From Lactuca virosa (lineage: Eukaryota > Streptophyta > Magnoliopsida > Asterales > Asteraceae), in NCBI GenBank assembly GCA_928212115.1, contig CAKMRJ010005634.1, positions 263,917,185 to 263,981,184 on the forward strand: 64,000 nt of DNA. The letters run 5' to 3'. The notes below the pieces were generated by a model. It worked only from the letters and a program-made list of their open reading frames with translations. It did not search any database and had not been told where the DNA came from. The translations under genes were made by a program, and so were the position numbers. Positions within the stretch are counted from its first letter, which is position 1. Each line of letters opens with the position of its first letter. Below, one piece after another: positions 12,430 to 22,565 of the stretch.

Positions 12430-13234
12430 CTAAAAGTAGGTAAACACTAAGACTTACATTCAACTTTAATAAAAATTATAATAAAAAAAACAGATGATGT
12501 AATTATGAAATCATGAGAATACCTGGCCTGGAAAATGAAGATTAAGGTCACTATGTAGCTCGATATTTCCCACAATTACTGTAACATGCATCCACAAGTC
12601 AATGTCAGTCCCAAATCAATGCAAGTAAAATCCAATAATAAAACATATAAAAACCAATGTCAGTTAACTATTAACCTGGTAAGTTCTATATATGCGAAAA
12701 CATTATGAACGGATCCTTGGACATTCCCAACAAACTGTAACAATCATGACATCAACCAATAAATTTCAAATGACAATCATTCATTTATGGATACTATTGA
12801 TATATGGTTGATCAATATTATTTCAATTGTTGCACAAATACATTACATAAGTTATCTGATACCCAACCATTGGTGACTAAAACTGGAAGAACGGAAAGAA
12901 CCGAAACGTCCACGAAGCTCTATCTTTATCATCTCACGCCAGATGCAACAAAGGATGAGTCCTTTTTCCTTCTCGCGAACCACGGAAGCGTCTACAATCT
13001 CTTCCATGCTAGAAATTTATTTTAAAAATTTTTGTTAGATCTGTATAGTTTTGGTGTATGTGGTGCTGGTTACACTAAGATGACGGATGAAGATTAGAAA
13101 AAAGAAAAGAAAAAAGAAAAATCATTATTAGTGAGTTTTTTAGTTGAGGCATCAAGTTGTTGAAATAGAAAAATGAGAGTAAAGAGGTAGCATCCACAAG
13201 CCTTTCTATTATGTTTTTTTAGTATAATAGGCAC
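12430..13234 (-). other. Helitron interior between gene fragments
   Basis: One minus-strand open stretch begins with ATG at about 13007 and runs some 50 codons (acidic start MEEIVDAS, later arginine-rich). No family was recognised. A second small block at about 12523-12580 is bordered by ACAG and GTATTC and could be another exon of the ATPase-like fragment. Otherwise intron-like AT-rich sequence. Confidence 0.3.
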
Positions 13235-13485
13235 CTCTACTTTAACAGGCTTCTCTTTCTTCTGTTTTACAGGGTTCTCATTATCTGCTGCAGTTTTTTC
13301 ACCAACTAAAGCATATAGCTTTGAATGTATAAGGCTCTGGTGGAAGAAACATGAAGGATAATAATCAATTTATAGTAAAAAGATGGATAAAAGAAGAAAA
13401 GTGAGTTAATTTAACTTATTTACCTTAACTATGTTTGGATCTGCCCAAGGCTGCTTCTTTCTAACATGAGCAAACATATCACCAA
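13235..13485 (-). pseudogene. Glutaminyl-tRNA synthetase fragment, two exons
   Basis: Minus-strand exon 13485-13424 (preceded by TTTCAG, followed by GTAAAT) encodes HVRKKQPWADPNIVK. An 87-bp intron follows, then exon 13336-13235 (preceded by CACCAG, followed by GTGCCT), whose frame continues without a break and contains GEKTAADNENPVKQKKEKP. This pattern, (R/K)xPWADPxxVK followed by TAADNE-x-PVK and a lysine-rich linker, is characteristic of the N-terminal extension of plant cytosolic glutaminyl-tRNA synthetase, upstream of the catalytic domain that charges tRNA-Gln. The 34 codons of the second exon are fully open. No catalytic HIGH or KMSKS region follows, so it is a captured fragment. Retained introns argue against a processed pseudogene. 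Recognition is from memory of the family. Confidence 0.7.
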
Positions 13486-14568
13486 CTGAAACCAATCATC
13501 AAATCACACCTCAGACTCAAATTAGACAGCTTGTATGAAGGAAATATAAGAAAGATGAAACTGACCATCGAGATAGAAACCCCAAACAATTTGCAAAATC
13601 AAAAGTAACCCAAACTAAAAACCCTCTTCATGGAATCACGTATGACCATAAGACGAAATTCTCTATATTTTCAGGTTCAAAAATTAGAAAGCCACGAACA
13701 ACACAATTTTTAGATTAAAAACTTCAGAGACCAGACCACCTTGACAATATCTTCAATTTCTGATGACTTCGATCCTAAACCTACCGATGAAGGTTGAGAT
13801 TAGAGTCGGCATCTCCGACTGGACGCCACCGCTGCGCTCTTCGGTGGTCAGCACCATCTCCATCGACAGCTGCCGTCGACCTTTTTTGTTGTCCTGTCCA
13901 TACAGCAACACAGGGGAATTAAGAGACATGAGCAGGGTATAAATCGTCCTCGAAGAGAACTCACCGTCGGTCGGTTGTGCTAAATCTGCTTGATTTCAAA
14001 ACGGTGAGAGATGTTGGATGTCGTTCTATGCCTAAAAACGATGATGGGATTGAAGGCTTTGCATAGAGAGAAAAACATTGAAATAGATAAGAGAAAGGAG
14101 AAGAAAAGCCACCCCCGACTAAGAGGAAGAAGGAAAAAAAAGACGTAAGAAATACCTAGAGTTTGTGGGTGAAGTTTTAGGTACAGATGAAATTGGGAGG
14201 AGATAAAACGAAGGCGACGACGGACTCTTCTAGTCTCCCCGATGCCCGTGGGTAAATATGTTGTGCGAATAAGAAGGATCTAGAGACCAGTTAGAACGAC
14301 TATCTGAGTGGAGGCAGAGAGATGAGGCGGTGAGATCCAAAAAGCGGAAGGCGAAGGAAGAGTGAAGAAGAAAGAAGTGAGAATAAAAGCCGGTGGAGTC
14401 AAAGGCGGTAGAGAAGATTTGATAAAGAGGGTGAAAGAGTTGGGGTTTTTTTTGTAAGAAGGAAAACTTCAGTAGCAGAAGAAGAAAGAGAAAGAAGTAT
14501 ACTGTTCCCCAACTTTTTACGCTTTTATGTTATATATAATATGTTTGTATTACTTATTCAATATATGA
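13486..14568 (-). other. Promoter/5'-UTR-like tract upstream of fragments
   Basis: On the minus strand the stretch 14520-13800 is rich in CT (TTCTTC, CTCTTT runs), with short open segments and GT/AG-like borders, typical of a plant 5' UTR and first intron. It may be a captured promoter and leader of an unidentified gene. No long ORF was seen. Confidence 0.3.
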
Positions 14569-14747
14569 AAGGGAATAAAAACCTTTAGAAGGGCTTATTT
14601 ACGGGTTCTGTCAGACTGTCTACCAAGTCAGATTCTAAGCTTGTGCTTAATTGCTGGAAAAATTGTTCATTTTATGTGTAAGAACGGTAATTTAAGCTTG
14701 TGCTCCAAGTTGGATTACCCTGGCTCATAACCTCCCGGTTGGATTGT
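14569..14747 (-). mobile_element. G0 sequence left of G1
   Basis: Ends with an ACCTCCCGGTTGGATTGT unit that is one copy of the array continuing at 26009 on the other side of G1. This flank is therefore part of the DNA into which G1 inserted. ATTGT at 14743-14747 is the left target-site duplication. Confidence 0.6.
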
Positions 14748-16590
14748 TGTCACACCCCAAAACCGAGAACGGCGGAATACGTTCTGGGGTGGAGGACGTC
14801 ATGTACAGTATCATAACAATGCATAATAGTAAAGACAAGCAACAACATCCATTGCATTAATATAATGATTGTAAAACAAGCGTGTTCTGTACAGTTTGTT
14901 AGACACCAAAAGTATAAAAAAAAAATAGGAGTCTGGTATATGCTCCATCTTCTCAAAAGCTACATCTGTACCTGTCTACTGATGACATGAGAATACAAGT
15001 TATTTTGAAAGCGAGTATCAGCATAAAGCTGGTGAGTTCATAAGTATTTAGTGTCATTGCTTGTATAAAAATGTTTACAACAAGGTGGTATAATATCTGG
15101 TTTCAATGTTTGAAAATAGTATACTCCCTAGAAAACCCTATGTTTTCCAGTAAAAAGTAGCCATCTACCAAGACTCAATTGTTTGTATATTTGTTCTTTC
15201 ATAAATGTGGAGATTTTCCCAGTGAAACTATTATTATGAAAATATAGTTTTTGACCTCATTAATGTAAAGAAATGGGAAAATAATGTTTTAGCCCAGCAG
15301 TGTCACTGACGGCTGAATGTAATGAAAATGCAGACTCCAGGTGGTATTAAATGTACAATACACCTCGGGGAGTCTGTTTTGCCTTTAATTCTTAATGTAT
15401 TAATTAAAGGTCTGAATGTGAACTCGTATGTAACCATGCTGATTGACGATCGAATAACTGATGACCCTCCAGGTCACACGTAGTATGGTGACATTTTGTC
15501 ACCCCTGGGCCTAGTCGGCTCGGACTGTAGCTAGCAGTCGGGATGTGGGAGTGTCTGTCCCATATAGATCTATACAATTAATGCCCGCTCTCCCTCCAGG
15601 AGACTCTGGTTACACGGTGATAGCACAATGAAGTGTCGTATCAAGAAGTAGTATGTCATATTCTGTTTTAGTATATTCTCTTGTATATTGTATAATGTAT
15701 TTTCTGGTATAATGTATAGAGTGTTCTCTTGGATAGCATATAGTATTCTCTTTGTATAGTATTTATCATGTATTGACTCATAGCTGTACTGACTCGGGTA
15801 GATGTCATTGTAATAGGAGTAATGAGTAATATTCCTTAATTATACCTATTATAGTTAAATAGTAAGGTTGGTTGCATGCCTTTGATACACAAAGGTACTG
15901 AACTGAAGTGAAGACTTTTATATCCAACACAAATATATATGATATATAACTAAGAATTCAATGACAGTCGGACAAATAACAGAATACCCTAAGTCCACAA
16001 CCAAACAAGGAACATGAAGTAAGGTGAGCTATCAGCCCTAAGTCCTTCAAGACTTACTTATATAAATATATTAGTATAGATATGGTTTTGAAGATAAAAC
16101 AAGTTTAAAAGAGTTTGAAAACAGTTTTAGCATTTAAAGAATTTGATAAAAGGTTTGAAACATTGGAAAACCCAAAGCTTGATGGAAATCTGAAAGTAGC
16201 AATAAATTATGTAGTCTGTTCTAATTATTAATCACATGTGATTGATACAATAACTATAATAGTTCAACTTGTATTCCCCCCATAAAAGCATTTAAAATTC
16301 ATTTAAAAGGTTGATTTAGGGGTATGAACTCACCTGTAGTGAGTGGATTTGATGGAAGTGTCGGGTAGGATGCTAGGTGTCAAGTGAGGACTTGAACACA
16401 CACACGGATCCTATGTAATATGCAGTGATACATAAGTGTATCTAATTAGTTAATTAATCACTAATTAAGTAAGTAAAGACACTCTAATGCATGAAAACAC
16501 TTTGTTTCAAGTGCTAGGAGTGCTAAGGGTTGCTTCTAAGGGGTGTATGACCTCACTATGGAGTTTACACTTCAAATGATCACCCTATAT

Positions 16591-16966
16591 GTGTTTACGG
16601 TTGATGGACCATTCCCCCCATGAGTTTACGCCGTAAACTCATGGGAATGGTGCATTTGGGTCTTCAAGGTCTCATGTTTCACAAAGAAGTGTCCTAGGGT
16701 TGAATCAAAGGTTTAGGAAATGGTTAGGGTTCGAAATGGCACTCCCTTGGAGTTTACGGTCCTTGGACCACTCCTTGGGAGTTTACGGTCGTAAACCCTA
16801 GAGTTTACGACCGTAAACCCTTGGCCACTTCATTCTTTTCGTGTTTTGTGGTTCTTAGTTCATGCATGTAAGTTCTTAGCCTCTTATCCAAGCATTAGAA
16901 GGTGTTAGGGGCATCAAAACACCCTTTGGGGGTGTTTACGGTTTTGGGAGATCCCCAAACCGTAAA
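16591..16966. repeat. GTTTACGG/CCGTAAAC palindrome array
   Basis: Palindromes at 16619-16643, 16781-16796 and 16803-16818, and a hairpin whose 15-bp arms are at 16934-16948 and 16953-16966, share the arms GTTTACGG and CCGTAAAC. Half-sites lie at 16593 and 16752. The other LTR has the same set at 25039-25064, 25203-25218 and 25225-25240. Confidence 0.9.
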
Positions 16967-17349
16967 CACATCTTCTTGGGGATTTTTGGTGTTCACTCCA
17001 TGGATTTGTAAGCACACTAAGCAAATAACTAGTTAGGAAGAGTATACTTACTTATAGGAAGCTTGTAAGAGTGTTTAGGACCCAAGAACACTAGTGTGTG
17101 TTCTTGGTGTTTTGAAGAATACTTGAAGATCTATGTAAAAACCAAGAATCCATGGATGAAATGATGTATAAACACTAGATTAAGTGTTGTATGAACGAAT
17201 TTAGGAAGGAAAACTTACACTTTTGGCGGATTTGGAAGAATGGACTTATGATACTTGAGAGAAAAGCCTTGTGTTCTTGAGGTGGAAAGTGGAGAATGAG
17301 GAAAAGAGGTGTAAACTCATGCTATATGCATTAGTCTTGGGAAAATGAT

Positions 17350-17385
17350 GTTTACGGCCCAAACACCACTTGTTTGGCCGTAAAC
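17350..17385. repeat. Hairpin with GTTTACGGCC arms
   Basis: GTTTACGGCC (17350-17359) pairs with GGCCGTAAAC (17376-17385) across a 16-base loop. It has the same arms as the array at 16591-16966. The copy in the other LTR (about 25770-25806) has lost a base in the left arm. Confidence 0.85.
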
Positions 17386-17584
17386 TCCTAGTAAATGAGT
17401 TGATTGTTTTGTTCGTTACACCTCACTCGTAACGACACTTCCTTTTTATTAAATCGTTTGACGAAATTAAAATAAAACACCCAGACGGGCTTAAATCCGG
17501 CCAAAAATGTACTGAAATGTTTTTGACTAATTTTTGAAGTGTTTGGCTGTGGAAATTACACAATGAAAATTTCGGGTTGTCACA

Positions 17585-17601
17585 TCATCCCCCCGTTAGA
17601 G
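17585..17601 (-). promoter_or_regulatory. G1 polypurine tract
   Basis: On the minus strand this reads as a G-rich purine run (GGGGGGATGA) directly abutting the 3' LTR start, the expected primer site for plus-strand synthesis. Confidence 0.75.
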
Positions 17602-17652
17602 GGAATTTCGTCCCGAAATTAGAGTTCAAGCAGCTAAGTTATTACAACATAA

Positions 17653-18117
17653 CTAAGCAAAAAGATGAGGATATTTAAGTTTCATTTGATCCTCGCGCTC
17701 CCATGTGAATTCCGGTCCTCGCTTGGCGTTCCAGCGAACCTTCACGATTGGGATGCGGCTTTGTTTCGTTCGTTTGACCTCTCGGTCCATAATCTCCACA
17801 GGTTCTTCCACGAAGTTGAGGCTCTCATCGATCTCGATCTCGTCGAGTGGGATTACAAGAGTCTCGTCGGATAGGCACTTTTTCAAGTTCGAGACGTGGA
17901 AGGTAGGATGTACGTTACTAAGCTCGCGGAAGTAGACTGAGTTTGTAAGCTACGGGGCCGATTCTAGCGAGAATCTCGAAAGGCCCTATGTATCTCGGAT
18001 TCAGCTTTCCACGTTTTCCGAAGCGTATCAAGCCTTTCCAGGGTGAGACTTTCAAAAGGACTCGGTCTCCCACCTGGAACTCCAAAGGTTTCCTTCGTTT
18101 GTCTGCGTAGCTTTTCT
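17653..18117 (-). pseudogene. pol: G1 integrase C-terminus with chromodomain
   Basis: This is the last part of pol, split by frameshifts near 18118 and near 17925. Before the second break a GPF motif of the integrase C-terminal module is visible. After it, the final 78 codons (17886-17653) contain VKVRWNAKRGPEFTWERE, the hallmark of plant chromovirus chromodomains, and end at a stop after PHLFA. The chromodomain is thought to direct integration toward particular chromatin marks. Neighbours: integrase core upstream, polypurine tract and 3' LTR immediately downstream. The two frame changes mean that no continuous integrase-chromodomain protein can be made from this copy. Confidence 0.88.
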
Positions 18118-19871
18118 GTCCGGTCTCTAGAGGCTTTCAATCGTTCACGAATCTGAACGATCTTCTCTGTCGTTTCCCGAATGATTTCCGGACCCGTGAG
18201 AGTGCTGTCAGGAACTCGTCCTTTAGCTAATTGAGTGTCACCCACCTCAGCCCAGCACAGAGGGGATCTGCACTTCCGGCCATAGAGGGCTTCGAATGGA
18301 GCAGCTTTGATGCTCGTGTGATAACTGTTGTTGTAGGAAAACTCGACAAGGGGTAAGTGGGTATCCCATGCCTTACCAAAGTCGATCACACAGGCTCGCA
18401 GCATATCTTCCAGGGTTTGGATAGTTCTCTCACTTTGTCCGTCGGTCTGTGGATGGTAGGCTGTACTCATGTCCAGCCTCGTTCCTAAGGAGCTTTGTAG
18501 CGACTGCCAGAACCTCGAAGTGAATCTACTATCTCTGTCGGAGATAATGGATATAGGAACACCATGCAGTCGTACGATTTCCCTAATGTAGGTTCTCGTG
18601 AGTTTCTCCATTTTGTCGGTTTCTTTGATGGGTAGGAAGTGTGCGGACTTGGTCAATCTATCGACGATGACCCATATGGTATCAAGTCCACCCGTTGTCT
18701 TGGGTAGCTTGGTTATGAAGTCCATAGTGATCCGCTCCCACTTCCACTCAGGTATCTCCGGTTGTTGGAGTAGTCCTGATGGTTTCTGGTATTCGACCTT
18801 GACCTTGGCGCAAGTAAGGCATTTACTCACGAAGGTAGCAATCTCTGCTTTCATGTTAGGCCACCAGTATGACTTTTTGAGATCCAGATACATCTTATCT
18901 GAACCTGGGTGGATGGAGTATCTAGTGTTGTGCGCTTCCTTCATAACCAAGTCTCTGAAGCCACCGTGCTTCGGTGTCCAGATCCGGCCCATGAGATATA
19001 AGGCTCCGTCACCCTTGACTTCTAGATTCTTATCCATTCCTCGCAGGGATTCTCCCGCTACATGTTCAGGTTTCAGAGCTTCGAGCTGAGCTTCCTTAAT
19101 TTGCGCTGATAGATGTGAATGGATAGTCATTGTTAATGACTTGACTCTTCGGCCAGAATATTCTTTCCGACTTAGGGCGTCTGCTACTACATTGGCTTTA
19201 CCCGGATGATAACGAATTTCGCATTCGTAGTCATTGAGTAGCTCGACCCACCGTTGTTGTCTCATGTTGAGCTCTTTTTGGTTGAAGATGTGTTGGAGGC
19301 TTTTGTGGTCGGTATAGATGGTGCTCTTTGTACCATATAGGTAGTGTCTCCAGATTTTTAGGGCGAATACGACCGCTCCTAATTCGAGGTCGTGTGTGGT
19401 GTAGTTAACCTCGTGTGCCTTCAGCTGTCTTGAGGCGTAGGCGATGACCTTACCTCGTTGCATCAGAACACAACCGAGCCCCTGGTTGGATGCATCGCAG
19501 AATACCACGAAGTCTTCTATCCCTTCGGGGAGGGACAGTATCGGTGCGGTGCATAAGGCTCGCTTTAGGGTTTGGAATGCCTTCTCTTGCTTTTCTCCCC
19601 AGTTGAAGGCCACGCCTTTCTGGGTCAATGTAGTCAGGGGTTTTGCGATTCGAGAGAAGTTTTGAATGAACCTACGGTAGTAGCCAGCGAGGCCTAGAAA
19701 TTGATGAATTTTCGTAGGCGTCTTCGGTGCTGACCAGCTCTCAATAGCTTTAATCTTGGATGGGTCCACGTGGATTCCTTCTTCGCTAACCACGTGTCCT
19801 AAGAATTCGACCCTTCAGATCCAAATTTCGCACTTAGAGAACTTCGCGTATAGCTTCTCCGATCGTAAGGT
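18118..19871 (-). pseudogene. pol: G1 RNase H and integrase core
   Basis: A long open frame (609 codons, 19793-17964) preceded by a nonsense codon at 19815-19817. RNase H: FCDASNQGLGCVL, TIYTDHKSLQHIF and YHPGKANVVADALSR, in the usual order. Integrase: an HH-CC zinc module with the pair CLTC, then the catalytic triad in MDFITKLP (Asp), SDRDSRFTS (Asp) and PQTDGQSERT (Glu side). The frame shifts near 18118, so the last codons of the long frame before 17964 are nonsense. Size and order match gypsy pol, in which RNase H precedes integrase. This section is the best preserved of the element. Confidence 0.9.
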
Positions 19872-20411
19872 TTACAGGACTTGTTGCAGATGATTGCTAT
19901 GCTCTTCCTCACTTCGAGAGTAGATAAGTATGTCATCTATGAAGACGATGACGAACTGATCCAAGTAAGGACGACACACCCTATTCATTAAGTCCATGAA
20001 TACTACGGGCACATTGGTTAGTCCGAACGGCATCACTACAAACTCGTAGTGCCCGTAACGAGTTCGGAAGGCTGTTTTTGGAACATCCTCCTCAAGTACT
20101 CGTAACTGGTGATACCCGGACCTCAGATCGATTTTGGAAAAGTAACTCGCCCCTTGGAGTTGGTCAAATAAATCGTCTATGCGAGGAAGAGGGTAACGAT
20201 TTTTGACCGTGAGCTTGTTGAGTTCCCTGTAGTCGATGCACATACGAAACGATCCGTCTTTCTTCTTGACGAACAAGACCGGAGCTCTCCAGGAAGAGAT
20301 GCTTGGTCTTATGAAGCCCTTGCTGAGCAGTTCGTTAAGTTGACCGGACAGCTCTTGCATCTCAGCAGGCGCTAGACGATAGGGCGATTTGGATACGGGG
20401 GTGGCTCTTTG
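19872..20411 (-). pseudogene. pol: G1 reverse transcriptase
   Basis: RT palm and fingers: DGSFRMCIDYRELNKLT, then YFSKIDLRSGYHQLRV, then VMPFGLTN, then FIDDILIYS, the gypsy form of the YxDD active site, all in one frame. After VMPFGLTN the usual small residues are both Val (NVPVVF), a likely degenerative change. A stop at 19872-19874 and another at 19815-19817 interrupt the passage to RNase H. A one-base shift near 20412 separates this frame from the protease region. Family: Ty3-gypsy RT. Confidence 0.9.
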
Positions 20412-21374
20412 GGCTTAAGTCGATTCGGAACTCGACTTGACGTTGGGGAGGTAATCCCGGTAGCTCTTCTGGAAAGACGTCGGGGAAGTCACGTACCACG
20501 GGGAAGTCTTTCAGGTCTTTTGTTTTCTGGCTCGTGTCGACGATGTGTGCAAGGAACGCGCGATATTCCTTACGCAAATATTTTCGGGCTTGAATACTTG
20601 AGATGATACGAAGGCTCGTACTGGGTTTGTCTCCGTAGATCAACAAGGTTTCGTTATTTGGCAGGTTCAGACGGATTGCTTTGTCGAAACACAGAATGTC
20701 GGTACGATGGAGACTCAACCAGTCCATGCCCACAATGACATCAAAGCTCTTGATTGCTACAGGTATGAGGTCGATAGGAAATGAGTGATTATCTAGCGCG
20801 AGGGTACAACCTATGTAGATTTCGTTAGAGCTCTCTGTCTTGCCGTTAGCCATTTCTACGACGAAGGTTTCTTTTAGTGGTTGCGGTGATTGTTTAAGTA
20901 GGTGTTTAAAGTTTTGGTTTACGAAGCTTCTTTCTGCCCCACTATCGAATAGAATACAAGCATAAGAGTTATCGAGAAGGAACGTACCCGTGACTACTGT
21001 GGGGTCTGCTACTGCTTCATTGTGGCCAATAGCAAGTAGTCTGCCAGTCCCTCCTGCATTCCCAGCCTTTGGGCAGTTTCTTTTGAAATGCCCTATCTCG
21101 CCACAGCCGTAGCAGGCCTGGCTTACTCCTGTACTGGGGACCTGGGAAATGGGTTTGGGCTGTGATCGGCAAAACCGGGCGGTATGGCCCTTCCGGTCAC
21201 AGTTAGTGCAGTGCATTTCCCGGCAGGGGCCGTTATGATGGAAAGAACACTTTGTGCACTTGGGTAAGTTTCATGCATATGTTTTGGCCGGTACAGGGGC
21301 AGCTGGAGTAGTGGCAGCATGGACAGCCACCGTCTGTTGGTTCTTGGAAGAGGATTGATTGATTTGCCCCTCTT
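20412..21374 (-). pseudogene. pol: G1 zinc knuckles and aspartic protease
   Basis: Two CCHC knuckles occur, CTNCDRKGHTARFC and CYGCGEIGHFKRNC, followed by the protease active site FDSGAERSFV (DSGA). The tail before RT contains FPEELPGLPPQR, a typical linker. A TGA at 21271-21273 lies just upstream of the first knuckle in the same frame, and a one-base shift at about 21355-21400 separates this from gag. At the 3' side the frame shifts near 20412. Role: the knuckles bind genomic RNA; the protease cuts the polyprotein. Confidence 0.88.
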
Positions 21375-22189
21375 CGGTCTCCACACTTCCTTTTGTTGTC
21401 GGTCGCGTAGGTTGGTGTTGCGGTGGTGGTTGTAGTTGTTGATGGAGTAGAAGGAACTTCATGATCAATCAGCCTTTGGGCCAATTCCTTGACACTATCA
21501 AAGGTTGCAGGGTTTGAAGCTAGAACGTTCCCACGATACGGGGGCACCAAACCCCAGATGTATCTCTCGATCTTTTTGTTTTCGGTGGGGACCATGTTTG
21601 GACATAGAGCCACCAGGTCGCAGAACCTGGCTGTGTAAGCCACTATGTCGGAACCCTGCATTTTGAGGTTCCATAGTTCCTCCTCGAGCTTCTGAATTTC
21701 GCCCGTCGGGCAGTACTCCCTTGTCATAAGGTCCTTCAGTGTGTCCCAGCCCATGGCGTTAGGTGTTACCAGTGAGAGTGATTTGACATGGCAATTCCAC
21801 CACGTCAGGGCCCTTTGGGTGAAGGTGCAAGCATCAAACTTTATCTTGCTTCCCTTAGGGCATGAGCACATCTCGAAGATCGCTTCTGTTCTCTCGATCC
21901 ATTGGGACAGTGCAAGGATCCCTCCGGTTCCGTTGAAGTATGTAGGTTTGCAGCTGATGAAATCTTTATAGGTGCACTCCCGTGCACGCGGATGGATTTC
22001 ACCTTGGCTGGAGTTTGTGCCAGTCCCCGTTCCACTAACACCACCAGAGTTTACTTGAGCCATGGCGGCGGTCACAACTGCGGTTACAGCTGCTTGAAAC
22101 ATCACCGGATCGAACTGCGGAGGAAGAGGTGGTGGTGGTGGAGTTTGAGTTGCAGGTCTGCCCCTGGTCGGACGAGGACGAGGCGGCAT
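21375..22189 (-). pseudogene. gag: G1 Gag
   Basis: Minus-strand ATG at 22189 opens with MPPRPRPTRGRPA, a proline-arginine-rich start, followed by the retrotransposon Gag core (FISCKPTYFNGTGG, then a WIERTEAIF helix, ALTWWN, and an EYCPTGEIQKLEEELWNLK-like region). This is the capsid domain that packages RNA. The frame runs about 270 codons and is lost by a frameshift before the zinc knuckles (21355-21400), so the downstream residues read from this frame to 21233 are spurious. The ATG was chosen because the proline-rich start is typical and no upstream in-frame extension has family features. Confidence 0.9.
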
Positions 22190-22565
22190 CCTTTACTGAA
22201 AATTGATAGAGATGATGATAATAGTAAGAATCGATTGTGAGTATGATGAGAGTGTTTCATGGACTAAATCGCCATAGTCCAACTGTCAGATAGAGTCATA
22301 ACAAATAGAGTAGGGAAACATAAGAGTATAGACTTTCCCATATAGTAGTCAACTGCCAATGTTACTGGTATTAATGATGTAAAATGAGTTCGGGAAAATG
22401 ACCTAACAATAGGTCTTACATCAAACCATAAGGGAAAATGTTGGCAGTTTAGAAGCCTAGTTAGAGTATTTTCAAAGTTAGGAATGTTTACAGACAAGCG
22501 CTCTACCGAGCATAGAAAAGAAAAGGCTATTCCTTAATCAAAAGAGAAGGATGAGTTGACATCTC
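22190..22565 (-). mobile_element. Spacer between upstream ORF and gag in G1
   Basis: Noncoding interval of 376 bp. One 77-codon minus-strand frame across it has no protein-like features. No other element was seen. Confidence 0.5.

Larger units (their letters stand above)
8625..14568 (-). mobile_element. Helitron-like segment with host gene fragments
   Basis: Seen: a Helitron-type 3' end (hairpin then CTAG, next base T) at 8653-8625 on the minus strand, and upstream on the same strand exon-like blocks with AG/GT borders from at least two unrelated host genes (12332-12429 and 13235-13485). Known: plant Helitrons lack terminal repeats, end in a hairpin plus CTRR, insert between A and T, and often carry captured gene pieces with introns. 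Inferred: this is a non-autonomous Helitron. No Rep or helicase coding was seen. The 5' end is not established; a TC followed by AT-rich DNA at 14568 is one candidate but is not preceded by A on the minus strand. Confidence 0.5.
14748..17584 (-). mobile_element. G1 3' LTR (2837 bp)
   Basis: On the plus strand it starts TGTCACACCCC and ends TTGTCACA. It matches the LTR at 23678 over its whole length except for about 510 bp (roughly 16053-16565) absent from the other copy. GTTTACGG/CCGTAAAC hairpins are dense at 16591-17385. A minus-strand pyrimidine-rich tract near 17300-17230 could be the transcription start region. Confidence 0.93.

Noticed and set aside
12804..13025. 73-codon plus-strand frame in the Helitron region
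   Set aside because: All recognised gene fragments here are on the minus strand and this frame has no recognisable domain.
8625..14568. Autonomous Helitron with Rep and helicase
   Set aside because: No Rep HUH motif or helicase motifs found in any frame; only a non-autonomous element can be proposed.
14568..14568. TC at 14568 as the Helitron 5' end
   Set aside because: The base before it on the minus strand is T rather than the A expected at a Helitron insertion, so it is only a weak candidate.
17965..18110. Last codons of the long G1 integrase frame
   Set aside because: They are out-of-frame reading after a shift near 18118; the correct frame carries the GPF motif and chromodomain.
18598..19089. 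163-codon plus-strand open frame
   Set aside because: It is antisense to the well-supported integrase of G1 and has no protein-like features of its own.
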